DNA of 64,000 bases from an uncultured Bacteroides sp. (GCA_947074205.1 CAMTOQ010000006.1:1-64000); one strand, 5' to 3'. Counted from the first letter of the stretch, positions 1 through 10,816 are shown. Notes: generated by a model not told the origin, from the letters alone. Program-made: numbers and translations.

Positions 1-72
1 CTACTGCAGAGGGCTGTGCAGCAGGTTGAGAAGGGCTACTCAGCAAACGGGCAAAGGCTATCCACCAACCTG
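1..72. repeat. Copy A (partial) of a dispersed palindromic repeat
   Basis: On the minus strand this reads GGTGGATAGCCTTTGCC, then a GCTGAGTAGCCCTTCTC module. The same modules recur at 16688-16785 and 41126-41222. This copy is cut by the window edge and is less symmetrical than the other two. It lies downstream of the frd terminator, outside any gene seen here. Confidence 0.5.
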
Positions 73-98
73 TTTAAGGTCACCTCGAGAGCTAGGTA

Positions 99-132
99 TA
101 AAAAAATCCCCCGAGCCGTGGCACGGAGGATT
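99..132 (-). terminator. Rho-independent terminator of the frd operon
   Basis: On the minus strand a 9-bp stem (AATCCTCCG paired with CGGGGGATT, one G-U pair) is followed at once by a run of seven T. It lies just downstream of the frdB stop codon, so it should end the frdCAB transcript. Confidence 0.8.
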
Positions 133-166
133 CTTCTGCTATTAATCAAATGCTAAAAAGCGATTC

Positions 167-922
167 TTAGTCTTTCAATTTTGCAACGATGAAGTCGCGG
201 TTCAAACGAGCGATGTTGCTGATAGAGATGTTCTTAGGACATTCTGCTTCGCAAGCACGAGTGTTGGTACAGTTACCAAAACCTAGCTCGTCCATCTTAG
301 AAAGCATGGCTTTAGCACGGCGATGAGCTTCTACTTTACCTTGAGGAAGAAGGTTCAACTGGCTTACTTTAGCTGCTACGAATAGCATAGCCGAACCATT
401 CTTACAAGCTGCTGCACAAGCACCACAACCGATACATGCAGCTGCATCCATTGCTTCTTCAGCAATTGGGTTAGGGATAAGGATAGAGTTAGCATCTTGT
501 GGAGCACCTGTATTGATGCTTACATAGCCACCTGCTTGCATAATCTTATCGTAAGCTGTGCGGTCTACCATCAAGTCGCGGATCACTGGGAAACCAGCCG
601 AACGCCAAGGCTCGATAGTGATGGTTTCGCCATCGTTGAAACGACGCATGTAGATCTGACAAGTAGTTGCACCTGTACCAGGACCGTGAGGACGGCCATT
701 GATATAAAGTGAACACATACCGCAGATACCTTCGCGGCAGTCATGGTCGAACACGATAGGTTCGCCACCATCGTTGATGATTTGTTCGTTAAGGATATCC
801 AGCATCTCAAGTAAAGAGGTGTCGCCGGTAATATCCTTCATTTGGAATTCTTGGAAGGCACCTTTTGCTTTAGGGCCTTTCTGACGCCATACGCGCAGTG
901 TGAATGATATACTTTTTTCCAT
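167..922 (-). CDS. frdB: Fumarate reductase / succinate dehydrogenase iron-sulfur subunit
   Basis: This 251-residue subunit carries electrons between the membrane cytochrome b and the flavoprotein of fumarate reductase. In Bacteroides this complex is the terminal step of anaerobic fumarate respiration, producing succinate. The N-terminal ferredoxin fold has the [2Fe-2S] cysteines C62, C67, C70 and C88. The C-terminal part has C163, C166, C169 and C228 for the [4Fe-4S] cluster and C173, C218 and C224 for the [3Fe-4S] cluster, by alignment to known FrdB spacing. All eleven ligands are present. It is the last gene of frdC-frdA-frdB, 32 bp after frdA, and is followed by a strong terminator. The direction of catalysis (fumarate reductase rather than succinate dehydrogenase) is inferred from the anaerobic lineage. 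Confidence 0.95.
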   Translation of the reverse strand: MEKSISFTLRVWRQKGPKAKGAFQEFQMKDITGDTSLLEMLDILNEQIINDGGEPIVFDHDCREGICGMCSLYINGRPHGPGTGATTCQIYMRRFNDGETITIEPWRSAGFPVIRDLMVDRTAYDKIMQAGGYVSINTGAPQDANSILIPNPIAEEAMDAAACIGCGACAAACKNGSAMLFVAAKVSQLNLLPQGKVEAHRRAKAMLSKMDELGFGNCTNTRACEAECPKNISISNIARLNRDFIVAKLKD

Positions 923-954
923 TTTTGTTTTCCTTTAATTGATTTACCGACGGC

Positions 955-2898
955 TTATGCCTTGTAGTTACGAGTTTGTACTTTCACGAACTGATAGTTC
1001 AAATCTTCTTTGATAAGTTCGGGAGCAGTGTCTTCACCGGTATATTTCCAGCAAGCCACATACGAGTAGTCTTTATCGTCACGAAGTGCCTCACCCTCTG
1101 GAGTTTGGTATTCTTCGCGGAAGTGACCACCGCAAGACTCATTACGGTTCAAACCGTCTGTAGCCATCAACTTACCGATTTCGATAAAGTCGATTAAGCG
1201 AAGAGCTTTCTCTAGTTCGATGTTCAACTCGTTGATTTCGCCTGGGATACGTACGTTAGCCCAGAACTCTTTTTGTACCTCTTCGATACCTACAAGAGCT
1301 TTCTTCAACGACTCTGCTGTACGACCCATACCTACGAAGTCCCACATGATGTGACCTAGTTTTTTGTGGATAGAGTCTACCGAAGCTTTACCGTTAACAG
1401 CTTTGATCTTCTTGATCTTGTCCATAACTTCTTTCTCTGTAGCCACAAATTCTGGCAAGTCAGTAGAGAAGCGTGGAACCTGAATCTGATCAGATAGGTA
1501 GTTTTGAATCGTGTAAGGCAATACAAAATATCCGTCGGCCAAACCTTGCATCAATGCCGAAGCACCAAGACGGTTAGCACCGTGGTCTGAGAAGTTGGCT
1601 TCACCAATAGCAAACAAACCAGGGATAGAAGTCATCAATTCATAGTCAACCCAGATACCACCCATAGTGTAGTGAATAGCTGGGAAGATCATCATTGGCA
1701 CGTGGTATGGATCTTCGTCGGTGATCTCTTCGTACATATCGAAAAGGTTACCATAACGAGCACGAACCACATCGATACCAAGACGGTCGATGGCATATTT
1801 AAAGTCAAGGAATACGGCAAGACCTGTGTTGTTCACACCAAAGCCAGCGTCGCAACGCTCTTTAGCAGCACGCGAAGCAACGTCGCGAGGAACAAGGTTA
1901 CCGAATGCAGGGTAACGGCGCTCTAGATAGAAGTCGCGATCTTCGTCTGGAATATCGTTGGCCTTCTTAGTACCAGCCTGCAATGCCTTGGCATCTTCAA
2001 TCTTTTTAGGCACCCAAATACGACCGTCGTTACGAAGTGATTCAGACATCAAAGTCAATTTAGACTGTTGATCGCCGTGAACAGGAACGCAAGTAGGGTG
2101 AATTTGAGCGAAACATGGGTTAGCGAAGTAAGCGCCACGACGGTAACATTGGATAGCCGATGAACCGTTTGAACCCATAGCGTTGGTAGATAGGAAGTAA
2201 GCGTTACCATAACCACCAGTACCGATTACCACAGCGTGAGCAGAGAAACGCTCTAGCGCACCAGTAACCAAGTTACGAGCGATGATACCACGAGCACGAC
2301 CATCGATGATTACGAGGTCAAGCATTTCGTAGCGAGTAAATAGCTTAACAGTACCTAGTTGTACTTGACGGCTCAATGCCGAGTAAGCACCTAGCAACAA
2401 TTGTTGTCCGGTTTGACCGCGGGCGTAGAATGTACGTGATACCTGAGCACCACCGAAAGAACGGTTGTCTAGTGTGCCACCGTAATCGCGTGCAAAAGGT
2501 ACACCTTGAGCCACACATTGGTCGATGATAGCGTTTGACACTTCAGCTAGACGATATACGTTAGCCTCGCGTGCACGGTAGTCACCACCTTTAATTGTAT
2601 CGTAGAAAAGACGGTAAACCGAGTCACCATCGTTTTGATAATTCTTAGCTGCATTGATACCACCTTGTGCTGCAATAGAGTGAGCACGACGTGGAGAGTC
2701 TTGAATACAGAAGTTGAACACTCTGAAACCCATTTCGCCAAGTGATGCTGCTGCTGATGCACCGGCAAGACCGGTACCAACAACGATAACGTCAAGACGA
2801 CGCTTGTTAGCAGGGTTCACCAATTTTTGATGTGCTTTATAGTTGCTCCATTTTTCGGCTAATGCGCCTTCTGGAATTTTAGAATCTATCTGAGTCAT
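955..2898 (-). CDS. frdA: Fumarate reductase / succinate dehydrogenase flavoprotein subunit
   Basis: This 647-residue catalytic subunit carries covalent FAD and interconverts fumarate and succinate at the inner face of the membrane. A Rossmann FAD-binding motif, [17 protein letters not shown], sits near residues 41-57. The flavinylation region HSIAAQGG follows at residue 73. Further motifs are [10 protein letters not shown] and [14 protein letters not shown], which hold the substrate-binding His and Arg residues of the family. The length fits the long-type flavoproteins paired with a single diheme cytochrome b subunit. It sits between frdC (37 bp upstream) and frdB (32 bp downstream) in one operon. 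Nothing about it looks damaged. Confidence 0.95.
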   Translation of the reverse strand: MTQIDSKIPEGALAEKWSNYKAHQKLVNPANKRRLDVIVVGTGLAGASAAASLGEMGFRVFNFCIQDSPRRAHSIAAQGGINAAKNYQNDGDSVYRLFYDTIKGGDYRAREANVYRLAEVSNAIIDQCVAQGVPFARDYGGTLDNRSFGGAQVSRTFYARGQTGQQLLLGAYSALSRQVQLGTVKLFTRYEMLDLVIIDGRARGIIARNLVTGALERFSAHAVVIGTGGYGNAYFLSTNAMGSNGSSAIQCYRRGAYFANPCFAQIHPTCVPVHGDQQSKLTLMSESLRNDGRIWVPKKIEDAKALQAGTKKANDIPDEDRDFYLERRYPAFGNLVPRDVASRAAKERCDAGFGVNNTGLAVFLDFKYAIDRLGIDVVRARYGNLFDMYEEITDEDPYHVPMMIFPAIHYTMGGIWVDYELMTSIPGLFAIGEANFSDHGANRLGASALMQGLADGYFVLPYTIQNYLSDQIQVPRFSTDLPEFVATEKEVMDKIKKIKAVNGKASVDSIHKKLGHIMWDFVGMGRTAESLKKALVGIEEVQKEFWANVRIPGEINELNIELEKALRLIDFIEIGKLMATDGLNRNESCGGHFREEYQTPEGEALRDDKDYSYVACWKYTGEDTAPELIKEDLNYQFVKVQTRNYKA

Positions 2899-2935
2899 AA
2901 TGCTTTTCCTTTTTTATCAGTTTAAAAATCTGCTA

Positions 2936-3628
2936 TTAGCAAGCTCCACACAATGATTGTAAGAAGAATACGATCACTACCGAAGCAAAACCTAGTACGA
3001 TAACCCATGAGTAGATGTTAGAGATACATTTCCAGCGGTTAATCCATACTTTATTGTTCCAACCAAGAGATTGCATAGAACTCCAGAATCCGTGAGTAAG
3101 GTGGAATAGCAAAGCGCCAAGCCACACAATGTAAAGTGCAACGAAAATTGGGTTAGAGAATGTTTCGCGGATGTGATAAACACCGTTTGCGGCATAGGTA
3201 ATGTCTACATCATGCATACCCGCTTTATGAAGAAGCTCGGGCAACATCATTTTAGACCAGAAGTTAACCAAATGAAGACCCAAACCTGCCAACACGATAA
3301 TACCAAGTGCCAACATGTTTTGAGATGACCACTCTACCATTTTAGGTGTGTTTGTCACAGCATAGCGTTCGCTACCACGTGCACGACGATTTTGTACCTG
3401 AAGCCAAAATGCGTAGATGATGTGAATGATAAAAAGAACTGCAAGAGCGCTAGTAGCTGCAACAGCATACCAGTTTGCACCCAAGAATTCGCAAATCATA
3501 TTATAGCCCTCTTCCGAGAAAAGCGCTGTAATATTCATCGCCATGTGAAATGTCAGAAAGAGGACAAGAGCTATACCTGTAACGCTCATCACGACCTTTC
3601 TTCCTACAGATGAATTACTTAACCACAT
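2936..3628 (-). CDS. frdC: Fumarate reductase / succinate dehydrogenase cytochrome b subunit
   Basis: This 230-residue membrane anchor passes electrons from the menaquinone pool to FrdB. About five hydrophobic segments are visible, with histidines inside or at the ends of helices (e.g. TFHMAMN, FHLTHGFW) that fit heme ligands of the single-polypeptide, diheme (type B) family. It is the first gene of frdCAB, and a TACTTTTG promoter box lies about 70 bp upstream of its ATG. The family assignment rests on operon context as well as sequence, because these subunits are poorly conserved. Confidence 0.92.
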   Translation of the reverse strand: MWLSNSSVGRKVVMSVTGIALVLFLTFHMAMNITALFSEEGYNMICEFLGANWYAVAATSALAVLFIIHIIYAFWLQVQNRRARGSERYAVTNTPKMVEWSSQNMLALGIIVLAGLGLHLVNFWSKMMLPELLHKAGMHDVDITYAANGVYHIRETFSNPIFVALYIVWLGALLFHLTHGFWSSMQSLGWNNKVWINRWKCISNIYSWVIVLGFASVVIVFFLQSLCGAC

Positions 3629-3700
3629 AAATGATTGATTTTTTTGAATTGTTAGTTAGTTATTGAATTGTATAATATTTACAGTCAAATTCTTTGCATG

Positions 3701-3732
3701 CAAAAGTACGTGAAAATGGTTTATATACCAAA
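3701..3732 (-). promoter_or_regulatory. Bacteroides-type promoter of frdCAB
   Basis: On the minus strand a TACTTTTG box (TAnnTTTG consensus) is preceded by TTTTGG about 20 bp upstream, giving -33 and -7 elements at the expected spacing. It lies about 70 bp upstream of frdC. Confidence 0.6.
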
Positions 3733-3885
3733 AGGATTAAAGAAAAAATTCCGTATTGAAAGGTGCTTTAGCGCTAGCTATATAGTGCCAGCTTGCGAAG
3801 TGAGAGGCAGGGGAATGGGTGTAGCAGATTAGCACTTGTGCATAAATGCTCAAATGAAACGTGAATTAGTAAAGAAAAAATGATA

Positions 3886-4749
3886 TTATTGGTTATCGCT
3901 TTTCGCTTTCTGTGCCTTGTTGCGCAGGGCGCGTGGGGTGTCGCCAAACGAAGCTTTGCAGAAGTGCGCAAAGTGCGATGCCGAGTCAAACCCGTAACGG
4001 CTGCTGATCTCGTTGATACGCTCTTTAGTATTGGTCAGCTCGTCTAAGATACCATCGCGTTTTTTGTTGAGAATCCACTCGTAAACTGGTACGTTGTACA
4101 TATTGCGGAACAAGCGGCGGAAAGTAGTAACATTGTACCCACCACGATGAGCAAACTCTTCTACGTTTCGCACGTGCTTGTAGTTGGTCATTACAAAATA
4201 GTGGAAGCTCTCTGTATAGGTACTGATCGGGAAGAAGAAAGTACTCATCTGCTCCAGTGGATAGTAGCAAGTAAGCATGAATATCAGCTCTTTGGCTTTC
4301 ATCTCAATGTAGAGACCACAAGGCATACCCTCTAGCAAGTAATCTTTGAGTGCAAACATAAAGATGCCCAATTGCTTCGACATATCGAGCGGAGTGTAAT
4401 AGCTAGGCTCCTCTGCATTGTTCATGATTTCGTCATGGCGAGTTTGGCAGATAACTGGGAGCTCGTTGAACCAATATAGGATGTATTCAACGTCGGTAAG
4501 GGCTAGCAATTCTACTTTAGACCCGATGGCTTGAAGCACAATGTTGCCTTCGCGCAGAGTAGTACCAGGATACTCTTCGCTATTGATAAGAAGCTCGCCT
4601 TTGAGCATGAAAAGGATACAATTTTGCGTGCATTTATCGGCCGGGAAATGTTGTCCCTGCGAAAATTGGTTGAATGAAAATATGCCTTTCGATGCCTTTA
4701 GGCATGCATTACAATCTGTAAATCTTTTACATTGAGAGTTCCTAATCAT
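3886..4749 (-). CDS. AraC-family transcriptional regulator
   Basis: This is a 287-residue DNA-binding regulator. The C-terminal 100 residues form the double helix-turn-helix of the AraC/XylS family, with NVTTFRRLFRNMYNVPVYEW and a second helix around INEISSRYGFDSASHFAHFCK, ending in the usual GDTPRALR. The N-terminal half looks like a cupin-type sensing domain (KGELLINSEEYPGTTLREG) of unknown ligand. The ORF track starts at a TTG 42 bp further upstream, inside the TACTTTTG promoter box, so I use the ATG at 4749. It is divergent from the PAP2 gene and lies upstream of frd. No target can be read from the sequence. Its own intergenic region and frd are the nearest candidates. Confidence 0.85.
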   Translation of the reverse strand: MIRNSQCKRFTDCNACLKASKGIFSFNQFSQGQHFPADKCTQNCILFMLKGELLINSEEYPGTTLREGNIVLQAIGSKVELLALTDVEYILYWFNELPVICQTRHDEIMNNAEEPSYYTPLDMSKQLGIFMFALKDYLLEGMPCGLYIEMKAKELIFMLTCYYPLEQMSTFFFPISTYTESFHYFVMTNYKHVRNVEEFAHRGGYNVTTFRRLFRNMYNVPVYEWILNKKRDGILDELTNTKERINEISSRYGFDSASHFAHFCKASFGDTPRALRNKAQKAKSDNQ

Positions 4750-4788
4750 AGTTCGAGATAATAGAATCTGCCTTTTTGTGTAGAGCAA

Positions 4789-4796
4789 CAAAAGTA
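4789..4796 (-). promoter_or_regulatory. Promoter -7 box of the AraC-type gene
   Basis: TACTTTTG on the minus strand, 40 bp upstream of the chosen ATG. Its position rules out the TTG start used in the ORF track. Confidence 0.55.
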
Positions 4797-4827
4797 GAAA
4801 TAAATATTAATAGATACAAATTTGACC

Positions 4828-4835
4828 TATCTTTG
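4828..4835 (+). promoter_or_regulatory. Promoter -7 box of the PAP2 gene
   Basis: TATCTTTG lies 25 bp upstream of the PAP2 start codon and matches TAnnTTTG. No clear -33 element was seen. Confidence 0.5.
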
Positions 4836-4860
4836 TTGCATCATTACCTAATATAATTTT

Positions 4861-5496
4861 ATGAAGAAGTGTTTACTTGTCTTTTTGCTATCTATTTGTT
4901 GTTTGTCAATTACAGCGCAGAACTGGGATATCAATACCCTCCACACCATCAATAGTTGGGACGGTAAGTTTGTGCGCAATTACAGCAAGGTGATGTCTAC
5001 CTCTACTCCTTACTTATCTCTGGGTGTACCTGCCGTTATTGCTGCAGTAGGTGGATTCAAGAAGGACCAGAAGCTATTGAAAGATGCAATGTATATATTT
5101 ACCTCGGTGGGCGAGGCCTTTGTAGTATCTTATGCGATGAAGTATATGATTGATCGCGAGCGCCCTTATGTGCGCTACCCTGATAGAGTTCACCCACGCG
5201 AAAAGGTAAGTAGCCCGTCGTTTCCTTCGTCGCATACCGCATCCGCCTTTTCGCTAGCTACTTCGCTGAGTATCACTTATCCTAAATGGTATGTCATAGC
5301 CCCATCGGCTCTATGGGCCTGTTCGGTGGGTTTTGCTAGAATGAATGAAGGTGTGCACTATCCATCAGATGTGATGGCCGGCGCAGTGATAGGTGCAGGT
5401 TGCGCCGTGGTCAACATTTACGTCAACCGTTGGCTCAACCGCATAGTTTTTGGGGAAAAGAAACGAGGCGTAGCGCCCGTAGCTTGGGCATTTTAA
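4861..5496 (+). CDS. PAP2-family membrane/periplasmic phosphatase
   Basis: This 211-residue protein should remove phosphate from a lipid-linked or periplasmic substrate. All three PAP2 signature blocks are present: MKYMIDRERP (KxxxxxxRP), PSFPSSHTAS (PSGH-like) and a final block ending GVHYPSD with the catalytic His and Asp. A signal peptide (LLSICCLSITAQ) and further hydrophobic segments place the active site outside the cytoplasm. The family includes LpxE/LpxF lipid A phosphatases, undecaprenyl-diphosphate phosphatases and phosphatidylglycerophosphatases. I cannot tell which applies, although Bacteroides uses a PAP2 enzyme as its lipid A 4'-phosphatase. The gene is divergent from the AraC regulator and its end overlaps the S41 protease gene by 4 bp. 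Confidence 0.88.
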   Translation: MKKCLLVFLLSICCLSITAQNWDINTLHTINSWDGKFVRNYSKVMSTSTPYLSLGVPAVIAAVGGFKKDQKLLKDAMYIFTSVGEAFVVSYAMKYMIDRERPYVRYPDRVHPREKVSSPSFPSSHTASAFSLATSLSITYPKWYVIAPSALWACSVGFARMNEGVHYPSDVMAGAVIGAGCAVVNIYVNRWLNRIVFGEKKRGVAPVAWAF

Positions 5497-7124
5497 GGTC
5501 GCTTCAATATCTTATCGTACTGGTCTGATTTGATAACCTCCAGTGCTTTGTTGATGCTTTCGTTGGTGGTGTTCATCACCTGGAAGTACTCATTCATGTC
5601 CCACAAATCGCGAGCTATCAATGCTTTTAGCTGTGCTTGGATGTACGATTTAGAGCGTTGATACTCCTCCTCATTGATAGGAACTCCTATCTTCTCACCT
5701 GTTGCTTGTAGAAGATTCAACAAGTCGTCGTTCACCACAAAGTCGTTGTTGAACTGCTTGAATGTCTTATACTTACTCTTTAATGATTGGCGATTGTTCT
5801 CGATATACTTCGCTATCGTTTGAGTCACTGCCCCCTTGGCTGCCAAGTCGCGGTGATAGTTGGTGAACAAAGTTGTGTCGATAGGCACAAATATGTCCGG
5901 CATGATGCCCCCACCTCCGTACACAGTACGTTGCAGCTTTAAGGTTTGTCTTTTCAGCGAATCGGGGAAGTTAATACTATCAGCACTCATCAGTTCTCCG
6001 CTCTTGTAACGGTTTAGCAAGTCCTCACGGTAGCGTCTGGCATTATCTTCGCCTTTGCCTGCTGAACTGGCCAACTCTGTATCGGCTGTTGTTTCATAGG
6101 GCTTTTGTATAGAGCGCCCCGATGGGGTGTAGTAGCGCGCCACGGTAAGGCGAATCATCGATTCGTCCGGTAGGTCGATAGGACGTTGCACTAGCCCCTT
6201 GCCGAAGGTGCGGCGACCCACAATTACGCCGCGGTCGAGGTCTTGAATGGCACCGGAAACAATCTCGCTGGCCGATGCAGAATACTCGTCCACTATAACT
6301 ATAAGCTTTCCGCTCTTCATACCTCCGTTGCCAACTGCATAGAAGTCGCTACGTTGCGTCACACGTCCCTCGGTGTAGACAATCAATTCTTTCTCTTTCA
6401 AGAACTCATTGGCCATGTCGATGGCTGCTTTCATGTAGCCACCACCATTACCTTGAAGGTCGAGGATTAGGTCTTTCATACCCTCTTTCTTCAACATCTT
6501 CATGGCTTCTAGAAACTCTTCCGTAGTGGTTGCTCCGAATCTATTTATCTTGATATACCCAATGCCCGGTTCAATCATATAAGCGGCATCTAGGCTATGG
6601 ATGGGTATCTTATCTCGTACCACTGTATAGTTTAGTGGTTTGTTTACGCCACGTCGTGCGATGGTAAGGTTTACGCTAGTCCCTTTGGGACCTTTAAGGC
6701 GTCGCATAATCTCCTCCGTGCTCATCTTCACACCGGCAATAGAGCTGTCGTTTACTGCCACAATGCGGTCGCCGGCTAGTATGCCTACCTTTTGCGACGG
6801 GCCTTTGAATACAGGCTGAATCACTAATAGGGTGTCTTCAATCATCTGAAACTGTACGCCGATACCTTCGAAATTGCCTTGCAGAGATTCGTTCATCTTC
6901 TTCACCTCTTCGGCCGAAGAGTAAGTGGAGTGAGGGTCGAGCTGTTCGAGCATCTTTATGATGGCTTCGTCTACTAGCTTGTTTTCGTCTACCGAGTCAA
7001 CATAGAGATTGGCGATGGCAAACTGTGCCGTATTGAGCTTTTGCATAGCAGCCGAGCCAAACTTCTGTGCTTGAACCGATAAGATAGCCATACAGACCAC
7101 TAGCATGCTGATTAAACGTTTCAT
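5493..7124 (-). CDS. S41-family C-terminal processing peptidase
   Basis: This 543-residue serine protease is likely exported to the periplasm (signal peptide ending VQAQ). Family members trim or degrade proteins from their C-termini. After an N-terminal helical part there is a PDZ domain around residues 80-165 (VQFQMIEDTLLVIQPVF ... GDRIVAVNDSSIAG), then the tail-specific protease core. The core holds DLQGNGGG, the nucleophile region DEYSASASEIVSG, and GRRTFGKGLVQ with the catalytic Lys. About 150 residues after the core form a C-terminal helical extension. It is the last gene of the minus-strand run acyltransferase-parE-coaD-S41, 87 bp after coaD. Confidence 0.92.
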   Translation of the reverse strand: MKRLISMLVVCMAILSVQAQKFGSAAMQKLNTAQFAIANLYVDSVDENKLVDEAIIKMLEQLDPHSTYSSAEEVKKMNESLQGNFEGIGVQFQMIEDTLLVIQPVFKGPSQKVGILAGDRIVAVNDSSIAGVKMSTEEIMRRLKGPKGTSVNLTIARRGVNKPLNYTVVRDKIPIHSLDAAYMIEPGIGYIKINRFGATTTEEFLEAMKMLKKEGMKDLILDLQGNGGGYMKAAIDMANEFLKEKELIVYTEGRVTQRSDFYAVGNGGMKSGKLIVIVDEYSASASEIVSGAIQDLDRGVIVGRRTFGKGLVQRPIDLPDESMIRLTVARYYTPSGRSIQKPYETTADTELASSAGKGEDNARRYREDLLNRYKSGELMSADSINFPDSLKRQTLKLQRTVYGGGGIMPDIFVPIDTTLFTNYHRDLAAKGAVTQTIAKYIENNRQSLKSKYKTFKQFNNDFVVNDDLLNLLQATGEKIGVPINEEEYQRSKSYIQAQLKALIARDLWDMNEYFQVMNTTNESINKALEVIKSDQYDKILKRP

Positions 7125-7211
7125 TCTTCTAGGTTTTTAGTTAAATATTCTACGCCTTCGATCTAGAAGGGTAGCTAGACAGCTCTACCGCCCGTAGCGC
7201 TGTTGTTCTTA

Positions 7212-7667
7212 TCAGTCTATCTCTAGACCTTCTGGTAGGAACATAGATACATCTTTGCCATACGAGAGCAACTCGCGAACGATGGTTGAGCTGACGGCTG
7301 TCAATTCGGGTTCGGTAAACAGCAGGATCGTCTCGATATTGGCTAGTTGACGGTTGATGTCGGCTATAGTCTCTTCGTACTCGAAATCTTTCACGGTACG
7401 TATGCCCCTTACGATGAAGCCTGCTTCGTATTTCAGTGCTAGGTCCACGGTTAAAGTGTCGTAGGCCACCACCTTCACACGAGGTTCGTCTTTGTAGAGG
7501 TTGCTGATCATCTTTACACGTTTATCGCTGGGGAAATAGGTGTGCTTCGTCATATTCACCCCTACACCGATGATAATCTCATCCATGAAGGTGAGTGCAC
7601 GTTTGATTACCGAAAAGTGGCCCACTGTAAAGGGGTCGAATGTTCCGGGAAATATAGCTCGTTTCAT
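7212..7667 (-). CDS. coaD: Phosphopantetheine adenylyltransferase
   Basis: This enzyme transfers AMP from ATP to 4'-phosphopantetheine, the penultimate step of coenzyme A synthesis in the cytoplasm. At 151 residues it is slightly short of the usual ~160 but complete. The nucleotidyltransferase motif [10 protein letters not shown] is at residues 8-17, and the C-terminal half carries [15 protein letters not shown] and the SSTIVRELL block. It lies 106 bp after parE on the same strand. Confidence 0.94.
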   Translation of the reverse strand: MKRAIFPGTFDPFTVGHFSVIKRALTFMDEIIIGVGVNMTKHTYFPSDKRVKMISNLYKDEPRVKVVAYDTLTVDLALKYEAGFIVRGIRTVKDFEYEETIADINRQLANIETILLFTEPELTAVSSTIVRELLSYGKDVSMFLPEGLEID

Positions 7668-7773
7668 CTTTCTTTTTCAAATTAAGACGTGCAAAGAGAG
7701 CACGTGTTAGTAGTTAAAAAAATAAGTCCACGCTTTGTTCGTGAACCTATTCTATTTTTAGCATATCATAAGT

Positions 7774-9648
7774 TTAAGCTAAATCTTCCTCAACGACAAG
7801 GTTGTCAATGATAAACGTTTGACGCTCCATTGTGTTCTTACCCATATAGAAGGCTAGCAGCTCTTTTACTAAGTCGGTTTTGCGCAGAGATACCTGCTCT
7901 AGGCGGATATCCTTGCCGATGAAGTGTTTAAACTCGTCGGGCGAAATCTCACCAAGACCTTTAAATCGAGTGATCTCCGGGTTGGGGCTTAGCTCGTTGA
8001 TGGCATTAAGACGCTCTTCTTCGCTGTAGCAATACATTGTCTTCTTCTTGTTGCGCACGCGGAATAGTGGTGTTTGCAAGATATAGACATGTCCCTTTTT
8101 GATTAGATCGGGGAAGAATTGCAAGAAGAACGTGATTAACAGCAAGCGTATATGCATACCGTCCACATCGGCATCGGTAGCCACAATCACCTTGTTGTAG
8201 CGCAAACCTTCGATGCCATCCTCAATGTTGAGAGCAGCTTGCAGGAGGTTAAACTCTTCGTTTTCGTAGACTACCTTCTTGGTGAGACCATACGAGTTGA
8301 GTGGCTTACCACGCAAACTAAATACGGCTTGAGTAGTTACATCGCGGCTTTTGGTGATAGATCCACTAGCCGAGTCACCCTCGGTGATAAAGATGCACGA
8401 TTCCGATTCGAGCCCTTTGCCTTTAGGGTCATTGAGATGTAGGCGGCAATCGCGTAGTTTACGATTGTGCAGGTTGGCCTTCTTGGCACGTTCGCGTGCT
8501 AGTTTGGTGACACCTGCTATGGCTTTGCGCTCTTTCTCAGACTCTTGAATCTTCTGCAACATCACCTCGGCCACATCGGCGTGGCGGTGAAGATAGTTGT
8601 CTACCTCGGTCTTCACAAAGTCGCCCACAAACTTGTTTACCGTTACGCCGCCGGGCGACATATTGGTAGAACCAAGTTTAATCTTTGTTTGACTCTCGAA
8701 CAGAGGCTCCTCTACGTTTACAGCAATGGCAGCCACCAATCCGTTTCGGATATCGGCATAGTCCATGTTTTTGTTGTAGAAGTCCTTGATGGTGCGCGCA
8801 ATGTGCTCCTTAAAGGCACTTTGGTGAGTACCTCCTTGTATGGTGTGTTGACCGTTGACAAACGAGTAGTACTCTTCGCCATACTGGCCGGTATGTGTAA
8901 ATGCAATCTCTATATCTTCCCCCTTCAAGTGAATGATAGGGTAGAGGGCAGCCGCTGTCATGTTGTCGTTCAAGAGGTCTTCTAGACCATTGCGCGAGAT
9001 GATGCGTTGTCCATTGTAGATGATAGCCAGTCCCGTGTTGAGGTAGGTATAGTTGCGCAGCATCGTTTCGATGAACTCACCGCGGAAGCTATAGCCGATA
9101 AATAGCGAACTATCGGGCTCAAAAAAGATGTAAGTACCATTTTCTTCATGGGTAGGCTTTATCTCGTCGCTTTGTAGCTCTCCTTTAGAGAAGATAGCGG
9201 TACGAACGGTTCCATCGCGGTAGCTTCGTACCTCGAAGCGAGTACTTAGGGCATTCACCGCCTTGATACCTACACCATTCAGTCCGACACTCTTTTTAAA
9301 AGCCTTGCTGTCATACTTACCACCGGTGTTGAGAACGCTAACCGCTTCGACCAACTTACCTTGTGGGATGCCTCGACCAAAGTCGCGCACCGATACACGT
9401 AGATTCTCTTCCACGTTGATCTCAATCTTTTTGCCGGCATGCATTTTGAACTCGTCGATACTATTGTCTAATACCTCCTTTAGCAAAACATAGATCCCGT
9501 CTTCGGGATGTGCTCCATCGCCCAGCTTACCGATATACATACCAGGGCGAGTGCGCACATGCTCCATGTCGCTCAGCGTTCTGATATTGTCGTCGGTATA
9601 GGCTACTGGCGCAAATTCATCTATTGGTAACAGTTCGTTCTTATCCAT
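7774..9648 (-). CDS. parE: DNA topoisomerase IV subunit B / type IIA topoisomerase ATPase
   Basis: This 624-residue ATPase subunit works with a ParC-type partner not in this window to unlink replicated chromosomes. The GHKL ATPase domain shows [22 protein letters not shown] and [14 protein letters not shown]. The transducer domain is followed by the TOPRIM domain with EGDSASGSI near residue 423 and [10 protein letters not shown] near 494. The length and the compact C-terminus fit ParE-like short subunits rather than a proteobacterial GyrB with its long insertion. Only 4 bp separate it from the upstream acyltransferase-like gene, so the two are surely cotranscribed. GyrB is the alternative name; the choice is by length and context. 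Confidence 0.9.
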   Translation of the reverse strand: MDKNELLPIDEFAPVAYTDDNIRTLSDMEHVRTRPGMYIGKLGDGAHPEDGIYVLLKEVLDNSIDEFKMHAGKKIEINVEENLRVSVRDFGRGIPQGKLVEAVSVLNTGGKYDSKAFKKSVGLNGVGIKAVNALSTRFEVRSYRDGTVRTAIFSKGELQSDEIKPTHEENGTYIFFEPDSSLFIGYSFRGEFIETMLRNYTYLNTGLAIIYNGQRIISRNGLEDLLNDNMTAAALYPIIHLKGEDIEIAFTHTGQYGEEYYSFVNGQHTIQGGTHQSAFKEHIARTIKDFYNKNMDYADIRNGLVAAIAVNVEEPLFESQTKIKLGSTNMSPGGVTVNKFVGDFVKTEVDNYLHRHADVAEVMLQKIQESEKERKAIAGVTKLARERAKKANLHNRKLRDCRLHLNDPKGKGLESESCIFITEGDSASGSITKSRDVTTQAVFSLRGKPLNSYGLTKKVVYENEEFNLLQAALNIEDGIEGLRYNKVIVATDADVDGMHIRLLLITFFLQFFPDLIKKGHVYILQTPLFRVRNKKKTMYCYSEEERLNAINELSPNPEITRFKGLGEISPDEFKHFIGKDIRLEQVSLRKTDLVKELLAFYMGKNTMERQTFIIDNLVVEEDLA

Positions 9649-9652
9649 AGTG

Positions 9653-10786
9653 TTATACTATCTTTTTAGCAAATGCACGACGACGTTTATGTTGCACAGG
9701 GTCAAAGAAAGACCATTGTGCCTGTACTTTTCCATTCTCTTCTAGTTCGGGATTACTCTCTGCATCTTTGAAGCCCATCTTTTGATATACTTCTATTAAG
9801 TCGTAGAATAATAGCGAGTTAACCCCTTTGCTTTGGTACTCAGGCTTCACGGCAACGAGTAGCAAGTCCAATGTCTTAGGACGTTTCAAGAAAAGTGATT
9901 TAGCCAGATGGTACCAGCCAAAAGGAAGAAGTCTACCTTTGGCCTTCTGAAGTGCCACTGAAAGTGATGGCATTGATAGCCCAACAGCAATAAGCTGATC
10001 GTTTTCGTCTACCACCATAGAGATCATTCGGAGATCTACGATAGGTAGATACATCTTGATATATTGCTTAATCTGTCTTTGTGTTAAGGGAGAATAGCCA
10101 TATAGAGGGCTATAAGCTTCGTTCATCAGCTCGAATATTTGCTGGCCATAATCGGCTGCTAGCTTCTTGCTCGAAGTATATTTTTTGATGCGCAAGTTGA
10201 ATTTTTTCATAATCATCAACGCTATACGCTCATATCTCTCGGGCATCTTTTCAGGGATCTTAATCTTAAACTCTACCCAGTCTGCTTCCTTCTCGTATCC
10301 TAGCTTCTCCATGTGCTCAGGGTAGTAAGGGTAGTTGTAGGTAGTGGCCATGGTGCTAAGTTGGTCGTAGCCTTCGATCAACATGCCTTCGGCATCGAAG
10401 TCGGTGAATCCTAATGGACCTACGACATCTGTCATGCCGCGTTCTTTACCCCAATCTTCCACCGCTTTTAGCAGAGCTGTAGATACTTCCGGCTCATCAA
10501 TAAAGTCGATCCAACCAAAACGTACATCTTTCTTTTCCCACTTTTCGTTAGCGCGAGTGTTGATAATGGCGGCAACGCGTCCCACAATCTTATCGTCTTT
10601 ATAGGCTAAGAAATAATCGGCTTCGCAAAACTCAAAAGCAGCGTTCTTCTTTTTGTTGAACGTGTTGAGCATATCGTCGAAAAGGTCGGGTACAGAGTAG
10701 GCATTACCTTTGTACATTTGGTAGTTGAAACGTATGAATTTTTTTAATTCGCTCTTTGTTGATACTTTCTTTATCGTGATTGCCAT
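9653..10786 (-). CDS. GNAT-like acyltransferase of unknown substrate
   Basis: This 377-residue cytoplasmic protein is conserved in Bacteroidetes but has no function I can name. The N-terminal ~140 residues look like an acyl-CoA N-acyltransferase fold ([21 protein letters not shown]). A second GNAT-like half includes [26 protein letters not shown], a plausible acyl-CoA binding loop. There is no signal peptide or membrane segment. It is the promoter-proximal gene of the run with parE and coaD, starting at an ATG 4 bp from parE's partner end, and a TATATTTG box lies just upstream. Confidence 0.7.
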   Translation of the reverse strand: MAITIKKVSTKSELKKFIRFNYQMYKGNAYSVPDLFDDMLNTFNKKKNAAFEFCEADYFLAYKDDKIVGRVAAIINTRANEKWEKKDVRFGWIDFIDEPEVSTALLKAVEDWGKERGMTDVVGPLGFTDFDAEGMLIEGYDQLSTMATTYNYPYYPEHMEKLGYEKEADWVEFKIKIPEKMPERYERIALMIMKKFNLRIKKYTSSKKLAADYGQQIFELMNEAYSPLYGYSPLTQRQIKQYIKMYLPIVDLRMISMVVDENDQLIAVGLSMPSLSVALQKAKGRLLPFGWYHLAKSLFLKRPKTLDLLLVAVKPEYQSKGVNSLLFYDLIEVYQKMGFKDAESNPELEENGKVQAQWSFFDPVQHKRRRAFAKKIV

Positions 10787-10808
10787 ATTGTAGTAAAGTT
10801 TTGAGCTA

Positions 10809-10816
10809 CAAATATA
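10809..10816 (-). promoter_or_regulatory. Promoter -7 box of the acyltransferase-parE run
   Basis: TATATTTG on the minus strand, 23 bp upstream of the start codon of the acyltransferase-like gene. Confidence 0.5.

Noticed and set aside
4750-4791. Upstream TTG start of the AraC-type gene in the ORF track
   Set aside because: The codon lies inside the predicted TACTTTTG promoter box, so it is not transcribed from that promoter.
8545-8985. 146-residue plus-strand ORF inside parE
   Set aside because: Antisense shadow of the conserved topoisomerase gene.
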